Source of the DNA: Bacteroides caecimuris
Lineage (GTDB): Bacteria; Bacteroidota; Bacteroidia; Bacteroidales; Bacteroidaceae
Assembly (NCBI RefSeq): GCF_001688725.2
Contig: NZ_CP015401.2
Location: 2,976,001-3,040,000, forward strand
Direction of reading: 5' to 3'
DNA: 64,000 nucleotides
Shown here: positions 17,075 through 26,953 of the stretch, in pieces
Layout: each line of letters begins with the position of its first letter
How positions within the stretch are numbered: the first letter of the stretch is position 1
Notes under the pieces: generated by a model
Databases searched by the model: none
The model's input: only the letters and a program-made list of their open reading frames with translations
Told to the model about the DNA's origin: nothing
Program-made: the position numbers and the translations under genes

Positions 17075-18205
17075 TCATTCTGTAATACAAATACTTACAC
17101 GATTTTCTTTCGGAGTAGAATAAGGTTGTACTGTATCTCCCTTGAAGTCAACTTTTATTCTGTCTGCCGCAATGCCTTTAGATTTCAATGCTTCAGCAAC
17201 ATTCCTGGCACGAGCCTCGGACAACTTAAAGTTTATTATTGCATTACCTGTATTTACATCTGCATAACCTGTTATGTAAATCTTTGCCTCAGGATTTTTC
17301 TCCATATACTCAACCAAAGAACTTATTTTTTGCTGTTGCTCGTCCTGAATACGAGCAGAGTTCAAAGCGAAGAAAATATTCTGCTTCATAGGTTCTACAA
17401 CTATTTTGTCCTCCTCCGGCTTCGATTGCTCCACTACCGGAGTCGGTTCAGGACGTTGCTCCACTGTCGTAACAGAAACAGATTGTTCGGGTTCATAAGA
17501 AACAGGAACCACCTTCCTGGAGCTTCTTCCTAATGTAAAAGAGAGCCCAACCAATCCGTTGAATTGCCAATCAGCATTCACACCTTTCTTAGAGTTAAAC
17601 TTGTCAGACAACATATTTGTATTCAACTCTAAGTTGATAGCCACATGATCATTCAGACGAAGATTTGTTCCCAGTCCGATACGTCCTGAAGCATACAGTT
17701 TCTTACCTGTCCACAAACGTTGCAAATTATACCCGATTGCGTTCAAAGCTACAGCCTCATCATTGTCAAAAGCGCCATTCAAGCCTATACCCAGAAATAG
17801 ATATGCATTGAATATACGTTTTGAATTGAAACCATAACACAAGTTACTTAGATCAAACATAGCATCTAGGCCACCCTGCAAATATTTATATTCATAAGTA
17901 ATTGCCGGATTTACCCAACTTCCTTTAGCCTGCCAGCCACTTGCTTCTGCCCGAACTGCAAACAACGGAGTAAACTTATATCCCAAAGCTACCGCCACGG
18001 ACGGAGATACCAAATCTCCGAAAGTCGCTTCGCCTAAAGTATAGGCACCTCCTCCTTGCAGAGACAGAAACCAATGTGGATTGAACTCAGTTTTTCCTTC
18101 CTCTTTTCCGAAAAACTGTTCTTTTGTGTAATCAGACTGCCAAGCAAAGGCAACATTGGCGTATGCCAGAAACAGAACCAACAGAATGTGATATTTAATC
18201 TTCAT
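17075..18205 (-). CDS. OmpA-family outer-membrane protein paired with the S-layer-type lipoprotein
   Basis: A 376-residue protein with a signal peptide (residues 1-21, ending VAFA), an N-terminal eight-strand-like barrel (about 40-230, including FLSLQGGGAYTLGEATFGD) and a C-terminal peptidoglycan-binding OmpA domain (about 270-376; IFFALNSARI, ITGYADVNTG, LSEARARNVAEALKSKGI, STPKENRVSI). The start is set at MKIKYHILL, since the six extra residues of the longer frame precede a complete signal peptide. The gene lies 110 bp downstream of the large lipoprotein gene and on the same strand, so it is expected to follow the same invertible promoter. A lipoprotein-OmpA pair is what has been described for phase-variable S-layer loci of B. 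thetaiotaomicron; it may anchor the layer to the outer membrane and cell wall. Confidence 0.88.
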   Translation of the reverse strand: MKIKYHILLVLFLAYANVAFAWQSDYTKEQFFGKEEGKTEFNPHWFLSLQGGGAYTLGEATFGDLVSPSVAVALGYKFTPLFAVRAEASGWQAKGSWVNPAITYEYKYLQGGLDAMFDLSNLCYGFNSKRIFNAYLFLGIGLNGAFDNDEAVALNAIGYNLQRLWTGKKLYASGRIGLGTNLRLNDHVAINLELNTNMLSDKFNSKKGVNADWQFNGLVGLSFTLGRSSRKVVPVSYEPEQSVSVTTVEQRPEPTPVVEQSKPEEDKIVVEPMKQNIFFALNSARIQDEQQQKISSLVEYMEKNPEAKIYITGYADVNTGNAIINFKLSEARARNVAEALKSKGIAADRIKVDFKGDTVQPYSTPKENRVSICITE

Positions 18206-18232
18206 ATTTATTATATAATTCAACTCAAAACA

Positions 18233-18265
18233 GAGGACGCTCCGTTTGTTTACTGGAACGTCCTC
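18233..18265 (-). terminator. Terminator-like hairpin between the S-layer-type gene and the OmpA gene
   Basis: GAGGACGCTCC at 18233-18243 pairs with GGAACGTCCTC at 18255-18265 (10 of 11 pairs). On the minus strand the stem is followed by TGTTTTG, a short U-rich tract. It could lower expression of the OmpA gene relative to the lipoprotein or stabilise the 3' end of a shorter transcript. Confidence 0.5.
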
Positions 18266-18315
18266 CGAAAAATTATCTACAAATCAAGTTTCTTTATAAG
18301 AGAATCATGACTTTG

Positions 18316-21213
18316 TTATTGAATCGCGTTTTCTGTCAATGTTACAGGAATTGCACATTTCACAACTGACAAATCTTCGAATGTAACGGTTGCCATTACT
18401 GTAAGTCTGTAATCTCTATTCAAATGAGAACCTTCGTTTTTCCAAGTCACTTCACCTGTAGCAGCATCAACCTTCAATTCTGAATTTGCAGACATATTAT
18501 TTTTAAGTAGAGTCCAGTCACCTTCTTCAACAAAAGCGTATTCCACACTTACCATGCCGGCATTCAGCTTATAAGTATCTATAGCTTTACTACTCAACGC
18601 TAATGCATTAGTAACATAAGAATAAATAGCGGCTCCTTCGTTATCCTTCACAAGAACTTGAGGCATAGTGGCTCCGGTGTTTACACCTACTCCATTACCA
18701 AAGATCCTGATACCGGCAGCATTTGCAGCAACAAACGGATTGATGAATACAATGTTATATGCAAATTCACATTCTTCTCCATTTACCAAAGTTACCTTAT
18801 AAGTCATCTTCTTAACAGCATCACGTTCAGTCATCGGTTCGGTCAACTTAACTGTCTGATCTGTTGTGAATGAAGTAGACGGATCTACACCTGTTACACC
18901 AGAAGCCCATTGGAACTGAAGTGTGCTTACATTATTAACTGTATTGTAATATGCGAAGATATTCTCACCAGCTTTATTCGCAAAATGCTCGCTCACTACA
19001 GAAGACATTTCCCAGCCGTTGTTTTCTTGCCCTTTGACTATAATACAATCATTATAAGTCTGTCCATCAGCAAGAGATCGATATGTCGCTTTGTAATACA
19101 AAGGATTATAAGTATAAGGAACACAAACTTCTTTCACATAGAATACCTGTTGAAGAACAATGTCGCCGTGTGAATTATCATTAGAAGGAATAGTAATCTT
19201 AACCGAGTACTTAGCACCCTTACCGTCTACATCTTTATACGTATTCTGAGTCTTGATCTTATTATTGATACCCACTTTGATAGCAGATGTCTTGGTAGCG
19301 TCATTGTTCAGTTTAATATTCAGCAGAACACCCTTTTCATCTATCACTGCATCTGTATCTCGTTCTCTCTCCTGCTCGATAACAGTCTCTTCACGACCAT
19401 TTCTGTCAGTTACAGTAACCAATACATTATATTTATGGTCAGCACCACCATAATAGTTCCAGAATGTAGTAGAAGTCAATTCTGCAGTACCGTAAATCTT
19501 ATTGTTGATGTCTTGATAGTCCATGTTAACACCATCTTGTGGATAATCATTAGTAAATGCTGCCATACCAGCTTCCAATTGATGATAATCCGCAACTTGA
19601 TCTTCTGCAATCCTGATAGTTCCATAATCTGGTTTTTCGTCCGGAGCCTGAGATGTTTCTGTAATCTCCAATTTGATATAAGATGAAGCTACGAGTTTCT
19701 TTTCACCTGCATTGCTAGTCAAGAAAGCGTCTACTCTAACAACGGGAGTACGTCCGATAGCCGGAGTTCCGTTTTTCACTTCAGGATTAACTTTAATAAC
19801 ACCGTTGCTGGCAATGTCTTCTCCTTCTTTTACGATAAACCATTGTTGATTTGTCTTTTCGTCATCTTCAGCCAAATACTTCTCAGGTATCGAGAATTCA
19901 TAACTCATGCCTTTGAATCCCAATGCTGCCAACCAATTATCTTTATCATTAGAATACAATCCTACATAATTTTTCAAGTCAATAGTAGCATCATATTTAA
20001 ATGTAGCATTTGCAGCAGCGTTCAATGCAACGAACTGTTTGATAAAAGCATCCGATTCACCACCGCTGATAGATTTTGTACGTTTATAGAAACCAACAGC
20101 AGTATCATCGCCTGCCTCAGTCTTTGTAGTATCAGCAAGTACCAAGTCAATCTTGCTAGATGTAGCATATACATAATCAGATGTCATTGGTTTCTGACCA
20201 TACCATGCCTGTAAAGCAGCAATGTTATATTCAGCATTTTGAGCCAATGCGTTCGGATTAATTGTTGTTTCGATAGTTACAACACCCTCCGACACCTTCG
20301 TCTCGTCAACATTCAGCAACACTTTCTTGTCGCCAGCTGCACGGGTTTTCACTTTACGATCGATAAAGCCGAATACCGTTTTTCCGTCAATATTTGCATC
20401 TTCCGGATTCAAACGATAATTCAATGCCACAACATTTGATTTGCCCCAATCTTTCTGTGCATTGAACTGGCCACTAGCATTATACTTTGCTTCATCTAAA
20501 TAACTCTCGATATGATAGAAAGGCTTACTAGTAGTTGCATAAGGAACATCTGTACTTACTACATCAGGAATGAATGCGATAGAAGATAAAGCAATGCCTG
20601 AAGTGATGTCTATTGCTACACCCTCCGGTGCTCCTTCAACTCCTTGAAGCGTCAATACATTGCCATTAAGAACAGCAGTGATTCCACCTTCAGATGCTGC
20701 GGTTTTCCAACTAATATCTGTTGCTTCCAGCAATTTGCCATCCTGATAAATATCAAAACAGCCAGTTTCTTTGTTAGGTACATAGTACTTACCGTTTTCA
20801 CCGGCTACACCTTCTTCACCAGCCGATCCGTCAGCACCGGGTGCTCCATCTACTCCGACAGCTTTATATTCGGTTTTCACACCATTTTTGTACCAATAGC
20901 CATCTTTCTCACCAATCGTCCAAACATCAGCATCCGCACCATTCTTACCATCCGCACCATCTTTGCCATTAGTCAGTACATAGCTTTTGCCGTCACTAAG
21001 CGTCACGGTAATTCCGTTCTCTTCTTTCACAACATTTGTTATAACGGAACCGCTGTTAACTTTTGTCTGCAACTCCTCAAGTGACACCTTTACAGCGTCA
21101 ATCTGTGTTTGCAGATTGTCAATGTCATCATCGTAGTCCTTACAGCCTACATAGGTGACAGTAGAAAGTGCCAACGCCCCGAAGAACATCACTTTTACAA
21201 ATTTTCTTTTCAT
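18316..21213 (-). CDS. Large lipoprotein of the phase-variable S-layer type with collagen-like repeats
   Basis: A 965-residue lipoprotein: type II signal with Cys24 (TYVGC), a short heptad segment (about 27-55, DDDIDNLQTQIDAVKVSLEE), a domain with glycine-x-x repeats (GKDGADGKNGADAD and GVDGAPGADGSAGEEG, about residues 83-146) and a long region of repeated beta-sandwich-like sequence. The N-terminal part is what databases call the PL29 N-terminal/DUF4988-like region, but I see no lyase domain. In B. thetaiotaomicron the BT1927 family of such lipoproteins forms phase-variable S-layers; the invertible promoter, the adjacent recombinase and the OmpA partner here all match. In this sequence the promoter is in the OFF orientation. 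Assignment to the S-layer is inference from context and architecture. Confidence 0.8.
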   Translation of the reverse strand: MKRKFVKVMFFGALALSTVTYVGCKDYDDDIDNLQTQIDAVKVSLEELQTKVNSGSVITNVVKEENGITVTLSDGKSYVLTNGKDGADGKNGADADVWTIGEKDGYWYKNGVKTEYKAVGVDGAPGADGSAGEEGVAGENGKYYVPNKETGCFDIYQDGKLLEATDISWKTAASEGGITAVLNGNVLTLQGVEGAPEGVAIDITSGIALSSIAFIPDVVSTDVPYATTSKPFYHIESYLDEAKYNASGQFNAQKDWGKSNVVALNYRLNPEDANIDGKTVFGFIDRKVKTRAAGDKKVLLNVDETKVSEGVVTIETTINPNALAQNAEYNIAALQAWYGQKPMTSDYVYATSSKIDLVLADTTKTEAGDDTAVGFYKRTKSISGGESDAFIKQFVALNAAANATFKYDATIDLKNYVGLYSNDKDNWLAALGFKGMSYEFSIPEKYLAEDDEKTNQQWFIVKEGEDIASNGVIKVNPEVKNGTPAIGRTPVVRVDAFLTSNAGEKKLVASSYIKLEITETSQAPDEKPDYGTIRIAEDQVADYHQLEAGMAAFTNDYPQDGVNMDYQDINNKIYGTAELTSTTFWNYYGGADHKYNVLVTVTDRNGREETVIEQERERDTDAVIDEKGVLLNIKLNNDATKTSAIKVGINNKIKTQNTYKDVDGKGAKYSVKITIPSNDNSHGDIVLQQVFYVKEVCVPYTYNPLYYKATYRSLADGQTYNDCIIVKGQENNGWEMSSVVSEHFANKAGENIFAYYNTVNNVSTLQFQWASGVTGVDPSTSFTTDQTVKLTEPMTERDAVKKMTYKVTLVNGEECEFAYNIVFINPFVAANAAGIRIFGNGVGVNTGATMPQVLVKDNEGAAIYSYVTNALALSSKAIDTYKLNAGMVSVEYAFVEEGDWTLLKNNMSANSELKVDAATGEVTWKNEGSHLNRDYRLTVMATVTFEDLSVVKCAIPVTLTENAIQ

Positions 21214-21275
21214 AACTACTTAAAAATTACATTAATAATATATTATTAAACACTAAGTTTCAATAATAGACAGCC

Positions 21276-21295
21276 CGTTACTTCATAGGTAACGG
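21276..21295 (+). repeat. Left inverted repeat of the invertible promoter (IRL)
   Basis: CGTTACTTCATAGGTAACGG. Its perfect reverse complement is at 21559-21578. The repeat is itself nearly palindromic (GTTAC...GGTAAC), as expected for a tyrosine-recombinase crossover site. It lies 62 bp upstream of the S-layer-type start codon. Confidence 0.9.
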
Positions 21296-21511
21296 GAAAA
21301 CCTTTGTGCCTGCTCTTTTGAGTAGCCAATACTGGAAAACGATATGATAGGTGATGAAACTTTTTTACCCCTGCTTCTGATAAGCGGCAGAGGGGAGGGA
21401 AATCTTTTGCAATATTTTAGAAGTAAACAAAGCCCTAATACAAAGAATCCACGTGTTTTATCTGTTTTAGTTCCGCTTTTGAGTAGTTTATTAAAAAAAT
21501 GTGTGATTTCG

Positions 21512-21543
21512 TTTGGTTGTTTTAAGAAATATGCTCATATTTG
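21512..21543 (+). promoter_or_regulatory. Promoter inside the invertible segment
   Basis: TTTG at 21512-21515 and CATATTTG at 21536-21543, separated by 20 bp, form a near-consensus Bacteroides promoter. In the present orientation it fires into the right repeat and then antisense through the 3' end of the recombinase gene. Confidence 0.8.
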
Positions 21544-21558
21544 CACCGAAATTTATTT

Positions 21559-21578
21559 CCGTTACCTATGAAGTAACG
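21559..21578 (-). repeat. Right inverted repeat of the invertible promoter (IRR)
   Basis: The plus strand reads CCGTTACCTATGAAGTAACG, the exact reverse complement of 21276-21295. It ends 9 bp before the stop codon of the recombinase gene. Confidence 0.9.
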
Positions 21579-21587
21579 AGCTATTTA

Positions 21588-22526
21588 TCAAGATGTTAAT
21601 CCGCCTGTAGATCGTCGGACAAAATCAACAACCTGTCTATTAGCTTCATCAATTTTCTTACTCCTGAAAGGTTTCAAATAAGTCTCGGTTACGGTGATAG
21701 ACGAATGTCCCATGGCTTCGGAGATAATACCCGGATGGATTTCGCAATAATAAGCTGTCGTAGCCCAAGTGTGCCGCGCGGTGTACGAGCTTAATTTATC
21801 GCCTAATCCTAATAACTCTCCTAAAAGCATTAATTGCTGATTGAAACTACGCAAAGCCAACTGATATTCACGATACGCTTCTTTCGTTCCTTCGCGGCTT
21901 TCCAAAAAAGGAAAGAGATAAGGAGAAGAAGAATCGCAGTTCATGTATTTCTTTACCAGAATCATTGCTTCCGGAGTCAACATCACCGACAGGGGACGCC
22001 CCGTTTTACGCCTACGATATGTGATCACATTATCACGTAAATCATTTTTGTGCAGATAAGCAAGATCAACAAACGGTATACCACGAAGAAGAAACATTAA
22101 AATAAAAAACTCATGTGCCCGTCGTAATCTTAAAGACACTCCGGACGAACGGGACAAGTCCGCAAACACTTTCTTCATATCTTCATCGCTCAATACACGT
22201 TTATGATCGGCACGAGTACCTGTATAAACTGAACGAAACAGGTGAGGAACATAAGGCGCCTTACGAAGATCGACAGCCCGATTATAAACTGCACGAAACG
22301 TGCGCAAATAAGTGGAGACGGTATTCCAGCTGCATCCACGACTCCGAAGATGCACCTCGAATCCTTTTAACCACTCCGGACTCACCTTATGGAAGGTGAA
22401 ATCCTCTTTCCCACAATAAGCAATGATGGCATTGAGGCTGCTACGGTATACATGAGCGGTACCAAAATTTCCCTCCATCTGTAGCTCACGGGCTACTTGC
22501 TTCATAAATGTTAATACTTTCAACAT
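21588..22526 (-). CDS. Tyrosine site-specific recombinase (promoter invertase)
   Basis: A 312-residue integrase-type tyrosine recombinase. N-terminal SAM-like DNA-binding domain about residues 1-100; catalytic domain about 105-300. The catalytic residues can be placed at Arg148 (FLLRGIPFVDLAYL), Lys174 (RRRKTGRPLS), Arg251 in SYTARHTWAT, His274 in EAMGHSSITV and Tyr283 in TETYLKPF. I start at MLKVLTFMKQ: a longer frame to 22628 would run through the groEL terminator. It lies beside the invertible segment and is the obvious enzyme acting on the 20-bp repeats; it may also act on other copies elsewhere. Its 3' end is exposed to antisense transcription when the switch is OFF. Confidence 0.92.
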   Translation of the reverse strand: MLKVLTFMKQVARELQMEGNFGTAHVYRSSLNAIIAYCGKEDFTFHKVSPEWLKGFEVHLRSRGCSWNTVSTYLRTFRAVYNRAVDLRKAPYVPHLFRSVYTGTRADHKRVLSDEDMKKVFADLSRSSGVSLRLRRAHEFFILMFLLRGIPFVDLAYLHKNDLRDNVITYRRRKTGRPLSVMLTPEAMILVKKYMNCDSSSPYLFPFLESREGTKEAYREYQLALRSFNQQLMLLGELLGLGDKLSSYTARHTWATTAYYCEIHPGIISEAMGHSSITVTETYLKPFRSKKIDEANRQVVDFVRRSTGGLTS

Positions 22527-22613
22527 CTCTCGGTTTATTAATAAATTAGACAATAAATATAGGGGTATTCTCCCACAATCGAACAAATGGAGGGCAGAGA
22601 TGTTGCAGGAATA

Positions 22614-22655
22614 CAAAAAAAGAACCACCTCCCCTGATAAGGGAAAGTGGTTCTT
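22614..22655 (-). terminator. Intrinsic terminator of groES-groEL
   Basis: AGAACCAC at 22621-22628 pairs with GTGGTTCT at 22647-22654, with an inner CCC/GGG pairing; on the minus strand the stem runs into TTTTTTT. It is placed about 27 bp after the groEL stop codon. Confidence 0.85.
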
Positions 22656-22681
22656 ATATATTCTTAAGAAGGAGACCGGAA

Positions 22682-24334
<1,653 letters not shown>

Positions 24335-24362
24335 TTAAAGATTTATGATTTACTATTATTAA

Positions 24363-24635
24363 TTACCCCAAAACAGCGAGAACATCGCTCTGACGCATGA
24401 TAAGATATTTGGTACCTTCAACGTCAAGTTCCGTTCCGGCATATTTGCCATAAAGAACCGTATCGCCTACTTTCAATACCATTTCTTCGTCTTTCGTACC
24501 GTGACCTACTGCCACAACTTCACCTTTCAAAGGTTTTTCTTTTGCCGTATCAGGGATAATGATACCGCCAATTGTTTTTTCTTCTGCAGGTGCAGGGAGG
24601 ATAAGCACTCTGTCTGCTAATGGTTTAATGTTCAT
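24363..24635 (-). CDS. groS: Co-chaperonin GroES (Hsp10)
   Basis: A 90-residue co-chaperonin that caps the GroEL ring. N-terminus [20 protein letters not shown], mobile loop [15 protein letters not shown] and the C-terminal strand region [15 protein letters not shown] are typical. First gene of the operon. No CIRCE element (TTAGCACTC-N9-GAGTGCTAA) is seen upstream; instead an unrelated 8-bp inverted repeat stands at 24747-24769. Confidence 0.98.
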   Translation of the reverse strand: MNIKPLADRVLILPAPAEEKTIGGIIIPDTAKEKPLKGEVVAVGHGTKDEEMVLKVGDTVLYGKYAGTELDVEGTKYLIMRQSDVLAVLG

Positions 24636-24746
24636 AGTTACTTTTTTATATTTTAGTTATACATTTAATTGTAAGTGTTGTCCACCGTCTTTCAGGCGGA
24701 ACGCTAAAGTCTGTGCGAAAAGCGTGCCAAAGCAAATAAATGATTC

Positions 24747-24769
24747 TTTGTCAGAAATTGACTGACAAA
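24747..24769. promoter_or_regulatory. Inverted repeat upstream of groES, candidate operator or promoter element
   Basis: TTTGTCAG at 24747-24754 and CTGACAAA at 24762-24769 are perfect inverted copies around a 7-bp spacer, about 112-134 bp upstream of the groES start. A further GGCTGAC follows at 24772, so on the minus strand GTCAG occurs twice in tandem before the inverted half. There is no full TAnnTTTG element nearby, so this may mark a heat-shock type control region. Function is inferred from position only. Confidence 0.45.
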
Positions 24770-24789
24770 ATGGCTGACTACTTGCGCTG

Positions 24790-25442
24790 TATGGCAAGAA
24801 AGTACGTTTGTTGCCTGCGCAACTCAACTTCTGTTCCCGCTTCTCTTCCTTCCGAAAGGAGGAGAAGCGGGAGCCCCATCCGGCGGTTCAGTCCGGACGC
24901 GTTAAATCTTGGTTAACGTACGGATAAAAAAACAAAAAAAATCTCCTTCCGGAGCCTTCCGGAAGATTCTGTTTTTTTGTCTTTTCGCCGCTTTTCCGCT
25001 GCTTTTTCGTCACTTCTCCGTATCCCCTTCGTATCACCTTCGTTCCCTCTTCGTTCCCTCTTCGTTCTAAAATTGAATAAATATTTACTTAACATCTGCC
25101 AAGAAACGAAAATAAATGCTTCGCGAAGCGAGAATGAAGCGGAATTTGATGTCCGATTGTTAAAAGATGCAAACCCGCAGACGGTTCGTTGCGTTTTTCG
25201 AAATGCGGACAAATCCTCTTTGGTAGCGTTTGCATCTGTTAACAGAACGGGGCGTCTGTCGGAAAACTTTCTCCCGCCGGCGATTGTTGATAGCATTGAA
25301 GCATGATTGCAACGAGACGGGGCAGGATGTCTTGACACCTCCCTTGCATCTGCTCCAAGTATTCTTTAGTAGAGCTTACCTAAGAACTCCCCATATAGAA
25401 TAAAGAATGTTACAGAAGGCTTAAATATTGAAATTCTGTTCG
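24790..25442. other. Structured gene-poor interval upstream of the hydrogenase operon
   Basis: I support no gene here. Structures in order: a long hairpin 24835-24872 (TCCCGCTTCTC against GAGAAGCGGGA); a terminator-like stem 24940-24968 (AATCT...TCCGGA/TCCGGA...AGATT) between an A run and a T run (24971-24978); an 11-bp tandem repeat CTTCGTTCCCT, 2.6 copies, 25038-25066; and a 17-bp inverted repeat with one mismatch, TGTTAAAAGATGCAAAC at 25158-25174 against GTTTGCATCTGTTAACA at 25228-25244. Two overlapping opposite frames of 109-141 codons exist but have skewed, Arg/Lys/Ser/Phe-rich composition and look like by-products. A repeated intergenic element or a non-coding RNA is possible. Confidence 0.4.
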
Positions 25443-25450
25443 TATCTTTG
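25443..25450 (+). promoter_or_regulatory. -7 element of the hydrogenase operon
   Basis: TATCTTTG fits TAnnTTTG 33 bp before the ATG at 25484. The TTG inside it could be mistaken for a start codon of a longer frame. The -33 region is weak. Confidence 0.55.
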
Positions 25451-25483
25451 CACCGGCTAACTAACAACCTTTTTTATTGCAAT

Positions 25484-26953
25484 ATGGCATTTACGAATAA
25501 TATTATGATTGTCCGGCATAAATTGCTGGCAGACCTCGTCAGACTCTGGAAAAACGACGAATTGGTGGAAAAGATAGACCGGCTCCCGATTGAGCTGAGT
25601 CCGCGGAAATCAAAACCGTTAGGACGTTGCTGCATACACAAAGAACGGGCGGTGTGGAGATACAAGACTTTTCCGCTGATGGGACTGGATATGACAGATG
25701 AACACGACGAAGTGACCCCGCTTTCCGAATATGCGCGATTGGCATTGAGCCGCCCCGAACCGGAGAAGGAGAATATCATGTGCGTTATTGACGAAGCCTG
25801 TTCTTCCTGCGTACAAATCAATTACGAGATAACGAACCTTTGCCGCGGCTGCGTAGCCCGCAGTTGCTACATGAACTGTCCGAAGGGTGCGATACGTTTC
25901 AAGAAAAACGGTCAGGCAATGATTGACCATGACACATGTGTCAGTTGCGGTATCTGTCACAGAAGTTGCCCTTACCACGCTATCGTATATATTCCCGTGC
26001 CTTGCGAGGAAGCCTGCCCGGTAAAAGCTATCAGCAAAGATGAACACGGCATAGAACACATTGATGAGAGCAAGTGTATCTACTGCGGAAAATGCATGAA
26101 TGCTTGTCCGTTCGGTGCCATCTTCGAAATCTCGCAAACATTCGACGTATTGCAACGCATCCGTAAAGGAGAAAAGATGGTTGCCATCGTTGCTCCGTCT
26201 ATTCTGGGACAGTTTAAGACCTCTATCGGACAGGTATATGGCGCTTTCAAGGAAATAGGATTTACGGATGTGATTGAAGTAGCCGAAGGCGCTATGGCAA
26301 CCACCAGCAACGAAGCCCACGAATTATTGGAGAAACTGGAAGAAGGACAGCCGTTTATGACTACCTCCTGTTGCCCTTCTTATATCGAACTGGTTGAGAA
26401 ACATATTCCGGATATGAAACCATACGTTTCTACCACCGGTTCGCCGATGTACTACACCGCACGGATTGCCAAAGAGAAGCATCCGGATGCCAAGGTGGTG
26501 TTTGTCGGTCCTTGTGTGGCTAAGCGCAAGGAAGCACGTCGCGACGAAGCGGTGGATTATATTCTGACGTTTGAAGAAATCGGTTCGATTCTCGACGGAC
26601 TGGGTATTGAACTGGAACAGGTACAGGAGTTCTCTATATTACATACGTCTGTTCGCGAAGCACATGGATTTGCACAGGCAGGCGGTGTGATGGGAGCTGT
26701 CAAGGCTTATCTGAAAGAGGAAGCGGATAAAATCAATGCAATACAAGTGTCGGACATCAATAAAAAGAATATCGCTCTGTTGCGTGCCTGCGCCAAGACA
26801 GGAAAAGCCGCCGGGCAGTTTATTGAAGTGATGGCTTGCGAAGGCGGATGCATCACCGGGCCGAGTACGCACAACGATATTGTTTCAGGACGTCGCCAAT
26901 TGGCACAGGAGCTGCTCAAACGGAAAGAGAGCTATGAAACAATGGATCGATAA
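25484..26953 (+). CDS. hydA: Monomeric [FeFe] hydrogenase
   Basis: A 489-residue iron-sulfur enzyme that makes or consumes H2. The three H-cluster motifs are present: TTSCCPSY (Cys296-Cys297), VGPCVAKRKEA (Cys344) and EVMACEGGCITGP (Cys452, Cys456). N-terminal to these are ferredoxin-like cysteine motifs, C152xxC155xxC158xxxC162P and C198xxC201xxC204xxxC208P, and an unusual CxxCx4CxxxCP set at Cys120-Cys132. Motif 1 has Tyr where group A enzymes have Trp and motif 2 lacks the MPC Met, as in group B hydrogenases. No NADH- or bifurcating subunits are adjacent, so ferredoxin is the likely partner. The start at MAFTNN is chosen because the longer frame begins inside the promoter. It overlaps hydE by 20 bp. 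Confidence 0.95.
   Translation: MAFTNNIMIVRHKLLADLVRLWKNDELVEKIDRLPIELSPRKSKPLGRCCIHKERAVWRYKTFPLMGLDMTDEHDEVTPLSEYARLALSRPEPEKENIMCVIDEACSSCVQINYEITNLCRGCVARSCYMNCPKGAIRFKKNGQAMIDHDTCVSCGICHRSCPYHAIVYIPVPCEEACPVKAISKDEHGIEHIDESKCIYCGKCMNACPFGAIFEISQTFDVLQRIRKGEKMVAIVAPSILGQFKTSIGQVYGAFKEIGFTDVIEVAEGAMATTSNEAHELLEKLEEGQPFMTTSCCPSYIELVEKHIPDMKPYVSTTGSPMYYTARIAKEKHPDAKVVFVGPCVAKRKEARRDEAVDYILTFEEIGSILDGLGIELEQVQEFSILHTSVREAHGFAQAGGVMGAVKAYLKEEADKINAIQVSDINKKNIALLRACAKTGKAAGQFIEVMACEGGCITGPSTHNDIVSGRRQLAQELLKRKESYETMDR

Larger units (their letters stand above)
21276..21578. promoter_or_regulatory. Invertible promoter segment (303 bp), OFF orientation
   Basis: Perfect 20-bp inverted repeats bound 263 bp of non-coding DNA between the recombinase gene and the S-layer-type gene. 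The only strong promoter inside (21512-21543) reads rightwards, away from the lipoprotein gene at 21213. Inversion would move its -7 element to about 21311-21318 on the minus strand and start transcription at about 21304, leaving a leader of roughly 90 nt. The segment also holds a CCCC...GGGG hairpin near 21368-21398. No coding frame in it is convincing. Confidence 0.85.

Noticed and set aside
22527..22628. 34-codon N-terminal extension of the recombinase
   Set aside because: It runs through the groEL terminator hairpin and has no similarity to integrase N-termini.
24636..24790. CIRCE/HrcA operator before groES
   Set aside because: No TTAGCACTC-type inverted repeat is present.
24913..25338. 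141-codon minus-strand and 109-codon plus-strand frames upstream of hydA
   Set aside because: They overlap each other, have skewed basic/Ser-rich composition, cross hairpins and tandem repeats and lack a start context. Kept as a non-coding interval.
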